Positions 49,054 to 56,334 of a DNA stretch of 56,334 nt are shown here, piece by piece. Position 1 is the stretch's first letter; each line of letters begins with the position of its first letter. A model generated the notes under the pieces. The model had not been told where the DNA came from. It was given only the letters and a program-made list of their open reading frames with translations, and ran no database searches. Made by a program: the position numbers and the translations under genes. Source of the DNA: Planctomycetia bacterium (GTDB lineage Bacteria > Planctomycetota > Planctomycetia > Pirellulales > Thermoguttaceae); contig JAUNSJ010000024.1 of NCBI GenBank assembly GCA_030539295.1, positions 1 through 56,334 on the forward strand, written 5' to 3'.

Positions 49054-50919
49054 ATGCGTTCAGACGCAATAAAAAAAGGTGATTCGCGAGCACCACATCG
49101 TAGTTTACTTCGTGCCTGTGGGGTTGAGGAAAACGACTTTAAGAAACCGTTTATTGCGATTGTTGGCAGTCATGTCGATATTATTCCGGGCCACGTCCAT
49201 CTGGACGAAGTCAATAAGTACGTGGCAAAATGTGTTCACGCTGCTGGCGGTGTTCCCTTTATCTTCAATACAATCGGCATTTGCGATGGAATTGCCATGG
49301 GCCACGACGGAATGAAATATTCTCTCGCCAGTCGGGAAATCATAGCCGACTCAGTCGAATCCATGATAAATGCTCATAAATTCGACGGTATGATCTGTAT
49401 TCCCAACTGCGACAAAATTGTACCCGGCATGCTCATGGCCGCCGTCCGTTGCAATATTCCTACCATCTTTGCCAGTGGCGGGCCTATGGAAGCCGGACGC
49501 ACGCCCGACGGCAAGCCGCTCGACCTCATCTCTACCTTCGCGGCATCCGCGGCGCGTCAGCAGTGGAAAATTTCCGCCCGGGAGTTGCGCGAAGTCGAAC
49601 AACGAAGTTGCCCCACTTGTGGCTCATGCAGTGGTATGTTTACCGCCAACAGCATGAACTGTCTCTGTGAAGCGATTGGTATTGCGTTCCCGACAAACGG
49701 AACCATGCTCGCCACAAGTATGGAGCGAAAAAGAATTTACAAGGCCGTTGCCCGCCGTGTAGTCGAAATGGTCAAACAGGTTAATGCGGAAAATGCTACG
49801 TTTGATTTCGAACTGGCTCGCAAAGGCCGGTCTGCCTCCGGACTACTGCCTCGCGATATTATTACCAACGAAGCGGTCGATAATGCCATGATTCTCGATA
49901 TGGCCATGGGTGGAAGCTCCAATACGATACTCCATCTGCTTGCCATTGCCAACGAGGCCGGTCTGAACTATTCCATTGCCCGCTTTAATGAGCTTAGTGA
50001 GCAAACGCCCCACATTTGCAAAGTTTCGCCAAGTTGCGATTATCACGTGCAAGACGTCCACAACTCCGGCGGAATCCACACCATTCTCGGCGAGATTCGA
50101 CGCGGACGCCCCGGACTACTCAATACAGAGGTCCCCACGGTTACCGGCAAAACGCTCGGCGAGAATATCGACGACTACGATCTCCGTTCGAAGAAAATCC
50201 TTCCGGAAGCCATTGCTGCCTATGCCGTTACGCCTGGCCGCAAACGCACGAACAAAGGCATGTCCGTTCGACCCAAGTACAAATCTGTCTACGATGTTCC
50301 GTTACGTTTCGATCCGAAGGACTGCATTCGAACTTGCAAGAAACCTTACAGCGAAAAGGGTGGACTGGCGATTCTCTTTGGAAATCTGGCTCCCAAGGGT
50401 GCCGTTGTCAAGTCGGCCGGCGTTCTCCCCGAAATGATGGTTCACAAAGGGCCGGCGGTCGTCTTCGAGTCGGAACCGGAAGCCTATCAGGGAATCGTTG
50501 CCGGAAGAGTCAAAGCAGGCGACGTTGTCGTCGTTCGTTACGAGGGGCCTAAAGGAGGGCCGGGTATGCAGGAAATGCTCGGACCGACCGCTGCCATTAA
50601 AGGCGTGAAACTCGACGATTCCGTCGCGCTCATTACCGACGGTCGCTTCTCGGGCGGAACGGCCGGAGCCTGTATTGGCCATATTAGTCCTGAAGCTGCG
50701 GACGGCGGGCCGATCGGACTTCTGCAAAATGGCGATATCATCGAAATTGACATTCCCAATCGCACGATCAATGTCGACCTTTCACCGGCGGAACTGGCCA
50801 AGCGGGCAAAGGGATTCCGTAAACCGAAGCCGCGGTATACGAAGGGTTATCTCGCCAAATACGCGTCCATGGCAACCAGTGCCGATACAGGCGGCGTTTT
50901 GGCGTTTGGGGTTAAGTGA
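49054..50919 (+). CDS. ilvD: Dihydroxy-acid dehydratase
   Basis: Dehydrates dihydroxy-acids to 2-keto acids in isoleucine and valine synthesis; cytosolic Fe-S enzyme of 621 residues. Fe-S and metal ligands are visible as ICIPNCDK (C119) and [17 protein letters not shown] (C186, C189, C192). The C-terminal half contains [12 protein letters not shown] and [20 protein letters not shown], the substrate loop. GGAAGGGG precedes the ATG. It is followed after three bases by the topoisomerase VI B gene, an unusual partner. No other ilv gene is linked. Confidence 0.96.
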   Translation: MRSDAIKKGDSRAPHRSLLRACGVEENDFKKPFIAIVGSHVDIIPGHVHLDEVNKYVAKCVHAAGGVPFIFNTIGICDGIAMGHDGMKYSLASREIIADSVESMINAHKFDGMICIPNCDKIVPGMLMAAVRCNIPTIFASGGPMEAGRTPDGKPLDLISTFAASAARQQWKISARELREVEQRSCPTCGSCSGMFTANSMNCLCEAIGIAFPTNGTMLATSMERKRIYKAVARRVVEMVKQVNAENATFDFELARKGRSASGLLPRDIITNEAVDNAMILDMAMGGSSNTILHLLAIANEAGLNYSIARFNELSEQTPHICKVSPSCDYHVQDVHNSGGIHTILGEIRRGRPGLLNTEVPTVTGKTLGENIDDYDLRSKKILPEAIAAYAVTPGRKRTNKGMSVRPKYKSVYDVPLRFDPKDCIRTCKKPYSEKGGLAILFGNLAPKGAVVKSAGVLPEMMVHKGPAVVFESEPEAYQGIVAGRVKAGDVVVVRYEGPKGGPGMQEMLGPTAAIKGVKLDDSVALITDGRFSGGTAGACIGHISPEAADGGPIGLLQNGDIIEIDIPNRTINVDLSPAELAKRAKGFRKPKPRYTKGYLAKYASMATSADTGGVLAFGVK

Positions 50920-50922
50920 CCC

Positions 50923-52932
50923 ATGGCAACGATGCAAGACCGGGAAGAACCCGACGTCCCACAGGACGACACTTCGGAAGCCACTTCGGAAACGAAAGTC
51001 AAGCGTCGGGCAAGCGCCAAAGAGATGGCCGCCGCTCAGAAGGAGATTTCGGTGAGCGAATTTTTCGCTAAGAACCGACATCTCCTCGGCTTCGATAATC
51101 CGCGCAAGGCACTCCTGACCACGGTAAAAGAGGCAGTTGACAATTCCCTCGACGCTTGTGAAGAAGCGGGAATCATGCCAGAAATCTGGGTCTCGATTGA
51201 AGAAACGGCCCCTGGACGCTATAAAGTGGCCATACAAGATAATGGACCTGGCATTGTCCGCAAACAGATTCCTCTGATCTTCGGGAAGTTGCTTTATGGA
51301 TCCAAGTTCCATCGGCTCCGCATGAGTCGGGGCCAGCAGGGAATTGGTATTAGTGCCGCCGGTATGTACGGACTGCTTACCACCGGTAAGCCGGTAAAAA
51401 TCGTCTCGAAAATTTCCCCGCGACGACCTGCCCATTACTACGTCATACGCATGGACACGAAGTTGAACCGGCCCGATATCCTCAATGGCGACGGAGAAGG
51501 CGAAGATATTCCGCCCAATGACGAAGGACGCCAGATGGTGATCGACCAGGAAATCGACTGGATTGAAGTCCCGCACGGCACTCGGGTTACCATAGAACTG
51601 GAAGCCCGCTATGTACGCGGTCGCGGCAGTGTCGACGAATACCTGGAAGAGGCCGCCATTGCCAATCCGCATGTCACCTTCCACTACAGAGACCCCGACG
51701 GCAACGAGATTGACTCCCTGGCCGTCGTTGATGATTTACCGCCGGAACCGGTTGAAATTAAACCGCACCCTTACGGCATAGAGTTGGGCCGGTTAATCAA
51801 TATGCTCCGTGAATCGCGTGAGACGTCCGTGGCGAAATTCTTTACCGAATCGTTCAGCCGCGTCTCCAAGGCGATTGCCAAAGAGCTGTGCAATCGAGCG
51901 AAAGTTTCCATGCGAATTGAGCCGGGCGAAGTCGACCGGGACGGGGCCGAACGCCTCTTCGCCGCGATTGCCGAGACGAAGATCCCCGCACCCTCCACCG
52001 ACTGCATTACGCCCATCGGAGAAGACAAGATTCTGGCCGGTCTGCATAAAGTCGTCCCCGGCGAGTTCTTCGTGGCCGCGACCCGCCCGCCCGCTGTCTA
52101 CCGTGGCAATCCGTTCCAAATTGAGGTCGGACTCGCCTACGGCGGCGGCCCGGCTCTGCAAAAGGTTACTCGGGAAGATCTCCATGAGATGCTCGACCAG
52201 AGCGATGCGCGAACCATGCGACAGTTCCTCACCGCTTCCTTCGACGGGGTTGGAACCGACGGCGCCGACAAGATCATCAAGACAGCCGCGATACGCCCTC
52301 GCGTTTCGCCCAAAAAGCTTTTGCCAAAAGAGTTTGAGGGCCTTTACGACGCCTTGCGCAATCTCAACCTGTCCGAAGGACAAACGATGAACGTCTATCG
52401 CTACGCCAATCGTGTCCCTTTGCAATTTCAGGCCGGCGCCTGTCTCATTACGCAGTCCATCATGCAAATGAACTGGCGCAACTATGGCCTGGCGCAGACG
52501 AAAAACCAACTGCCGCGTGGCCCCATAACCATTATGGTGCACCTGGCCAGTGTCTGGGTTCCTTTTACGAGTGAATCCAAGGAGGCCATAGCCGCATATC
52601 CCGAAATCCAGAAGGAACTTCGACTTGCGCTCCAGACGGTCGGACGCAAGCTGGGGCTCTTCCTCTCGCGACGCGAACGCGTCAAACAAGAGACGGAACG
52701 CCGCAGTATTTTCCTTCGCTATTTGAACGAAGTCGCCAGTGCCCTCGGACGCATCCGCGGCGAAGACAGCGGCCAAATCTACCTCGACCTGCTCGAAGTG
52801 GCCAAGCGTAAAACGTCAAAAGCCGACGTCAAATTCGGCGAAGATGGCAAACCCATCATTGACGACGAGGAAGAATTGGACCTCGGTGATAACGTCCTGA
52901 TCGTCTCGCCCGAAGGGGAACAGGCCGTCTGA
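50923..52932 (+). CDS. top6B: DNA topoisomerase VI subunit B
   Basis: ATPase subunit of a type IIB topoisomerase that relaxes and decatenates DNA together with subunit A. The 669-residue product has the GHKL fold: E-x3-N at 70-74 ([10 protein letters not shown]), DNGPGI (106-111), and [16 protein letters not shown] (135-150). A helix-two-turn-helix and transducer domain follow. The switch-lysine region is [15 protein letters not shown], and [20 protein letters not shown] is the long transducer helix. An acidic tail ends the protein. Residues 1-40 are a charged extension. Topo VI is mainly archaeal, with scattered bacterial cases including planctomycetes. Subunit A, usually adjacent, is not next to it nor elsewhere in the window. 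Confidence 0.93.
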   Translation: MATMQDREEPDVPQDDTSEATSETKVKRRASAKEMAAAQKEISVSEFFAKNRHLLGFDNPRKALLTTVKEAVDNSLDACEEAGIMPEIWVSIEETAPGRYKVAIQDNGPGIVRKQIPLIFGKLLYGSKFHRLRMSRGQQGIGISAAGMYGLLTTGKPVKIVSKISPRRPAHYYVIRMDTKLNRPDILNGDGEGEDIPPNDEGRQMVIDQEIDWIEVPHGTRVTIELEARYVRGRGSVDEYLEEAAIANPHVTFHYRDPDGNEIDSLAVVDDLPPEPVEIKPHPYGIELGRLINMLRESRETSVAKFFTESFSRVSKAIAKELCNRAKVSMRIEPGEVDRDGAERLFAAIAETKIPAPSTDCITPIGEDKILAGLHKVVPGEFFVAATRPPAVYRGNPFQIEVGLAYGGGPALQKVTREDLHEMLDQSDARTMRQFLTASFDGVGTDGADKIIKTAAIRPRVSPKKLLPKEFEGLYDALRNLNLSEGQTMNVYRYANRVPLQFQAGACLITQSIMQMNWRNYGLAQTKNQLPRGPITIMVHLASVWVPFTSESKEAIAAYPEIQKELRLALQTVGRKLGLFLSRRERVKQETERRSIFLRYLNEVASALGRIRGEDSGQIYLDLLEVAKRKTSKADVKFGEDGKPIIDDEEELDLGDNVLIVSPEGEQAV

Positions 52933-53057
52933 CTTTGTCCGTCGCCGCTCCCTGCCGCCCCGTTTTCCGAAAGCCACGCTACTGAAAACGGCCACGCTAC
53001 CGAACATGGCTGGTGAGCGTGGGTTAAGAGAATTCACACTGTGATAAGCCCAGGTCA

Positions 53058-53088
53058 CAGGGCACGCGGTATCCTGCCTCGTGCCCTG
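53058..53088 (+). terminator. Perfect 9-bp hairpin between top6B and cstA
   Basis: CAGGGCACG (53058-53066) pairs with CGTGCCCTG (53080-53088) across a 13-base loop. No T-run follows. It lies in a 248-base gap otherwise without a gene. Confidence 0.4.
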
Positions 53089-53180
53089 CCTGTCGCCAAG
53101 TGACGTTTGTTTTTCGTATCCATCCAAGGCAAACGTCCGACAACCGGAACTTTCGCGTCCTTTAACAACAGGAGTCTGTT

Positions 53181-54725
53181 ATGTCGTCTTTATTTGCCGC
53201 CGAACCGCCCTTGGCGCATGCCGGGGCTCCTCTCTTCTTCCTGGGTATGGCCCTGCTCATTATCGGCTACTATACTTACGGGCGTCTCGTTGAGCGAATT
53301 CTCGCCCCTGACCAGCGTAAGACACCGGGCCTGCTGGTTAACGACGGCGTCGATTTCGTCATTCTCCCCCATTGGAAGAATATGCTCATTCAGCTGCTCA
53401 ATATAGCCGGCGTGGGGCCGGTCATTGGCGTTATTCTTGGCATAAAATTCGGGCCTATCGTTTTTCTCGCCATTCCACTGGGAAACGTCTTCGGCGGTGC
53501 GGTCCATGATTTCGTGGGTGGGATGATGTCGCTTCGCAATAACGGTGCCAACTTGCCCGAACTGATCAAACGGACTTTGGGACGAACTTATTACGCCATT
53601 TTCAGCCTCTTTATGATGTTCCTGCTCCTGCTGGTCGTCGCCGTCTTTATTAACGTGCCGGCCAAGCTTCTCGACGGTTTCATGCCCGAACTACCGTTGT
53701 TCTGGGTCTTCGTCGGCGCTATTTTCCTCTATTATATCGTAGCAACTCTTTTTCCTATTGATACGATTATCGGAAAAATCTATCCCCTGTTCGGACTCAT
53801 GCTGCTCTTTGGGACAGGCGCCATACTCGCTTCCATGCTCTGGTTTGGCGTGAAGAGTCCGGCAGATTTTCTCGTGGAAACAGAGGCTTTCCACGCTAAT
53901 ATTCTCGACCAGCCGGTTATTCCCTGTCTTTTTGTGACCATCGCCTGCGGAATTATGTCCGGCTTCCATGCAACGCAATCGCCCATCGTTGCCCGCACCA
54001 TGCAGACCGAGCGACAGGCACGGTCCACTTTCTACGGCATGATGATTCTCGAAGGGGTCATTGCCATGGTCTGGGCGGCAGCCGGTTTTGCCATTTATAA
54101 TCTGTTTCCCAATGAAATGCAAACGGACGCAACGACCGTTCTTCGCCAGATAACTGACCATTTTCTGGGTAAACAGGTAGGCGCGGCAACCATAATCGCC
54201 GTTGTCATCCTGGCCATAACCTCAGGCGACACAGCCATGCGCAGTTTGCGTCTGACCTTGGCCGAAATGCTCCACCTGCCCCAGAAGCCCATTCAGAATC
54301 GGCTCGCCCTCTGCTGCCCAATCATCCTGATTGTGGCCGTCTTGCTCTGGTGGTCAAATCAGGGGCCCAAGGCCTTTGCCGCTCTCTGGAACTATTTCGC
54401 TTGGGGCAATCAGGTCTTGGCCGCCTCAACTCTGGCCGCGGCTACCGCCTGGCTGCTCCGGCGACGAAAATGCCCCTGGATTACTCTTCTGCCAGGCGCT
54501 TTTATGACCTTTGTCGTCGTTTCCTATATTCTTTGGACCTCAAAAGCTCATGGCGGACCGACCGGGCTTGGCTTGGAACTGAACCTGGCCTATTTCATTG
54601 CCTTGCTGGCCACAATCTTGCTGTTCTGTGTCGTTTGGTATCGCGGTAAAACCGGGGACGCTATCGAAGAGGAAATACCCGACCAGGCGCAAACCCCGTC
54701 CGACGACCAAAAGAACGCGTCCTGA
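53181..54725 (+). CDS. cstA: Carbon starvation protein CstA family (peptide/pyruvate transporter)
   Basis: A 514-residue inner-membrane protein with about 14 hydrophobic segments. Near the N-terminus it has GYYTYGRLVERILAPDQRKT followed by GVDFVILPHWKNMLIQLLNI and AGVGPVIGVILG, the CstA core, and later the helix GGAVHDFVGGMMSLRNNGANL. The shorter length matches the compact CstA group rather than the 700-residue E. coli protein. Members import peptides or pyruvate under carbon limitation. ACAGGAG precedes the start. It is monocistronic and meets the next gene tail to tail at 24 bases. Confidence 0.9.
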   Translation: MSSLFAAEPPLAHAGAPLFFLGMALLIIGYYTYGRLVERILAPDQRKTPGLLVNDGVDFVILPHWKNMLIQLLNIAGVGPVIGVILGIKFGPIVFLAIPLGNVFGGAVHDFVGGMMSLRNNGANLPELIKRTLGRTYYAIFSLFMMFLLLLVVAVFINVPAKLLDGFMPELPLFWVFVGAIFLYYIVATLFPIDTIIGKIYPLFGLMLLFGTGAILASMLWFGVKSPADFLVETEAFHANILDQPVIPCLFVTIACGIMSGFHATQSPIVARTMQTERQARSTFYGMMILEGVIAMVWAAAGFAIYNLFPNEMQTDATTVLRQITDHFLGKQVGAATIIAVVILAITSGDTAMRSLRLTLAEMLHLPQKPIQNRLALCCPIILIVAVLLWWSNQGPKAFAALWNYFAWGNQVLAASTLAAATAWLLRRRKCPWITLLPGAFMTFVVVSYILWTSKAHGGPTGLGLELNLAYFIALLATILLFCVVWYRGKTGDAIEEEIPDQAQTPSDDQKNAS

Positions 54726-54749
54726 GCTGCTCAAAGCTCACGAAACAGA

Positions 54750-55526
54750 CTACGGGCGGTGCAGGGTAAAGGAAACGTCATAGAAATTTTCTTTGTGGTC
54801 GCTGAAATACGTCTGCGAAGGCTGGATGGTTAACTTGCTCACCTCGTGACTCCCCGGCCGACGGCTGGCAATGGTCGAGACAAACGCCATGCGGTCGGCG
54901 GACGTCGCCCGTGCCGGGGCCATACCGTAGCGGCTCTCCAGGAAATGCAGAAGCCGATGATAGTCCCCCGTCTGGCCCGAAAAGACAATCTCCTGCAATT
55001 GTGTATTGTCGTAATAGTAGGTAAGAACTCCGGTTAAGTCATCTGACTCTGGTCCGGTCAAGAGAGCCACGCGATAGCCAAAGAAAGGGTCATGTCCACG
55101 CACCGTGTCGACTCGCGGCCACGTGGCCAGAATCCATTCGGGCGAACGATCGAACCGAATCACCTCTTCCAAAGGCACCACAGGATTCCGGCCCGGCAGG
55201 ACCGCACGCGAAAGGTCCGACCTTACGCGTGTCTCTTTCCACGCCTGAGTCCAACTCTCCGGACGCTCTGCCAGCCGCGTTGTCACGGGACGAGCTGCAA
55301 CGGGACCGATGGTGCCCTCGGCCAACCGTCGGGCAACAGGACTGCGTGCGGGAATCGACACCTCCCGATACTCCGACGTCTTTAGCCGCGGCGCAGACTC
55401 ATTCCCAACGTGCGGGGCATGCACGTTCCCAAGCCAGTCGCCGGAGTCCGTAATGACTTGCGGGCCGACAAAGGCGACCGCCGCCAGTATCCCGTATTTA
55501 AACGCACTAAGTAATTGACTTGCCAT
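54750..55526 (-). CDS. Conserved exported or membrane-anchored protein of unknown function
   Basis: A 258-residue protein with one N-terminal hydrophobic segment (LLSAFKYGILAAVAFVGPQVI). I do not assign a function. After a basic, Pro/Ala-rich linker (about 45-105), a folded domain starts near VPLEEVIRFDRSPEWILATW and ends at FYDVSFTLHRP, with LTGVLTYYYDNTQLQEIVF as a clear beta-rich element. It resembles a planctomycete-specific domain family that I recall only as an uncharacterised DUF. The downstream small membrane-protein gene is 25 bases upstream on the same strand, so the two are probably co-transcribed. Confidence 0.7.
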   Translation of the reverse strand: MASQLLSAFKYGILAAVAFVGPQVITDSGDWLGNVHAPHVGNESAPRLKTSEYREVSIPARSPVARRLAEGTIGPVAARPVTTRLAERPESWTQAWKETRVRSDLSRAVLPGRNPVVPLEEVIRFDRSPEWILATWPRVDTVRGHDPFFGYRVALLTGPESDDLTGVLTYYYDNTQLQEIVFSGQTGDYHRLLHFLESRYGMAPARATSADRMAFVSTIASRRPGSHEVSKLTIQPSQTYFSDHKENFYDVSFTLHRP

Positions 55527-55551
55527 AAACCAACCCTTTGCGATTCTAAAA

Positions 55552-55836
55552 TCAGCCGTCCTTAAAGGTCACGTAGCAGCACAACAGGAGCACCAGTCCG
55601 CTGGTCGCGACACAATGCCCCAAAGTATCCGGGACCGGCACATTGATACGCCGGACCCCGATCGTTCCGGAGTCGTCCTCCACCATAAACGTCATTCCGG
55701 AGTCGTCGTAAAATCGCTGAAGAATAAAACGCGAAACCATGTCGTTCAACACAACCTGCTTGACGATCACCATTTCCACTCCCAAAATAAGGAGTAAAAC
55801 GCCCAACAGCGCAAAATGTTCTTTCTTTACCTTCAT
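55552..55836 (-). CDS. Small two-helix membrane protein of unknown function
   Basis: A 94-residue product. The ATG at 55836 follows GGGGTGGG and replaces a longer frame with unlikely N-terminal sequence. It has two hydrophobic segments, HFALLGVLLLILGVEMVIV at the N-terminus and HCVATSGLVLLLCCYVTF at the C-terminus. Between them are about 45 polar residues with YDDSGMTFMVEDDSGTIGV facing the exterior or periplasm. It lies upstream of the unknown gene at 54750, with which it probably forms a pair. Confidence 0.6.
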   Translation of the reverse strand: MKVKKEHFALLGVLLLILGVEMVIVKQVVLNDMVSRFILQRFYDDSGMTFMVEDDSGTIGVRRINVPVPDTLGHCVATSGLVLLLCCYVTFKDG

Positions 55837-56334
55837 GTGCCCACCCCTTGCCTGACGGTGTTCCGATGTCGACTCTGGTTCCAGATAACCGATCCGCACT
55901 GACCACTCGATTTCCCCCACGCCACCGAACAGGCCCGGACCTGGCGCAATCGAGTCAAAACGCCGAAAAAAATTAAGCGTCGGCTGTACCATACACCGCG
56001 AGACGCCCGGAGCGGCCAGTGCGAAAATTTTTCCACGCTGTACAGAAACCGCTGCCGACTAGCCACGCATTGTACGGCTGCGTTTGCGGAAGATTCTGCC
56101 CCTACGAACAGGCAAGTCCCGTGTCCCCCGTCCCCTTGGTGCGTGCCAAACTTTCTTGCGAAGATAGTAAGGGCCTGCTCGCCAGGGCCCGATCCAGCAA
56201 TACCATTCGGGAACTGCCGCAACGAAAACGGAAGCCCAGCACCGCCAATCTGCGATAGATTCGCCATTTACCCATCATGGCCAAGAACCGGCGGCCTGTA
56301 AGGCCAGCATATCATAGCCCGGGGCAAGGGAGCG
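55837..56334. other. Right-edge region without a supported gene
   Basis: Several open frames cross this stretch on both strands, but none has a ribosome-binding site, a signal peptide or recognisable family residues. A TATGAT near the right edge on the minus strand may be part of a promoter whose -35 lies outside the window. Confidence 0.4.

Noticed and set aside
51793..52776. 327-codon minus-strand frame inside top6B
   Set aside because: Antisense shadow; top6B motifs are continuous in the plus frame.
55833..56267. 144-codon minus-strand frame near the right edge
   Set aside because: No start signal, no recognisable sequence, and it runs across the start of the small membrane-protein gene in another frame.
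1..56334. CRISPR arrays, rRNA genes, tmRNA or other large structured RNAs
   Set aside because: No regularly spaced repeats and no recognisable rRNA or tmRNA sequence was found on either strand.

Overview
The window looks like chromosomal DNA from a planctomycete, probably of the order Pirellulales. The evidence is two DUF1559 proteins with pseudopilin N-termini (6724-7689 and 34295-35509), small lipoproteins of planctomycete style, several Tat-exported Gfo/Idh/MocA oxidoreductases and sugar-phosphate-isomerase-like proteins, a FeoB-associated Cys-rich peptide and a topoisomerase VI B subunit. A sialidase/aldolase/symporter cluster and a beta-helix glycosidase-like protein fit a life on host or polymer glycans; that lifestyle is inference. 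No rRNA, CRISPR array or recognisable transposase gene was seen.

Layout. 1-62: end of a sigma-54-type response regulator. 233-1648: cysteine desulfurase and tRNA-Arg(CCU). 1823-5928: sialic-acid-type cluster on the minus strand (sialidase, DapA/NanA aldolase, SSS symporter). 6215-9180: lipoprotein, DUF1559 protein and XylR-like AraC regulator. 9380-18516: long minus-strand series (TPR, LRR, GT39 membrane transferase, exported hydrolase, CoaX, RecR, nucleotide-sugar dehydrogenase) ending in a good terminator. 18880-28051: plus-strand run of two Gfo/Idh/MocA proteins, two Tat-exported xylose-isomerase-like proteins, Tgt, a small exported protein, TatA and two cation antiporters.

28016-31725: the most unusual part. 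A perfect 187-bp direct repeat brackets 3,336 bp that separate the calcium/sodium antiporter from the feo operon. Inside lie an A+T-rich cassette with two immunity-like genes and what look like toxin-tail remnants, then an NCS1 permease. The repeat duplicates exactly the junction of the two flanking genes, so both stay intact, as after single-crossover integration of a circle.

31581-36544: iron locus. feoA-feoB-Cys-rich peptide run leftwards. Divergent from them are a DUF1559 protein whose 67-residue leader carries six cysteines, and an exported CbiX-like chelatase. Three palindromes of the form TTTAG-N6-CTAAA lie on the two promoters and in the leader, and an intrinsic terminator sits between the rightward promoter and its gene. 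This reads as a metal-controlled acquisition module.

36585-56334: MtnA, a sodium/solute symporter with a large insertion, ADP-ribosylglycohydrolase, small lipoprotein, beta-helix protein, a third Gfo/Idh/MocA protein, Ski2-like helicase, HAD hydrolase, IlvD, topoisomerase VI subunit B without an adjacent A subunit, CstA, and two exported or membrane proteins of unknown function. Start codons were chosen from ribosome-binding sites and family N-termini, so several differ from the longest open frame.
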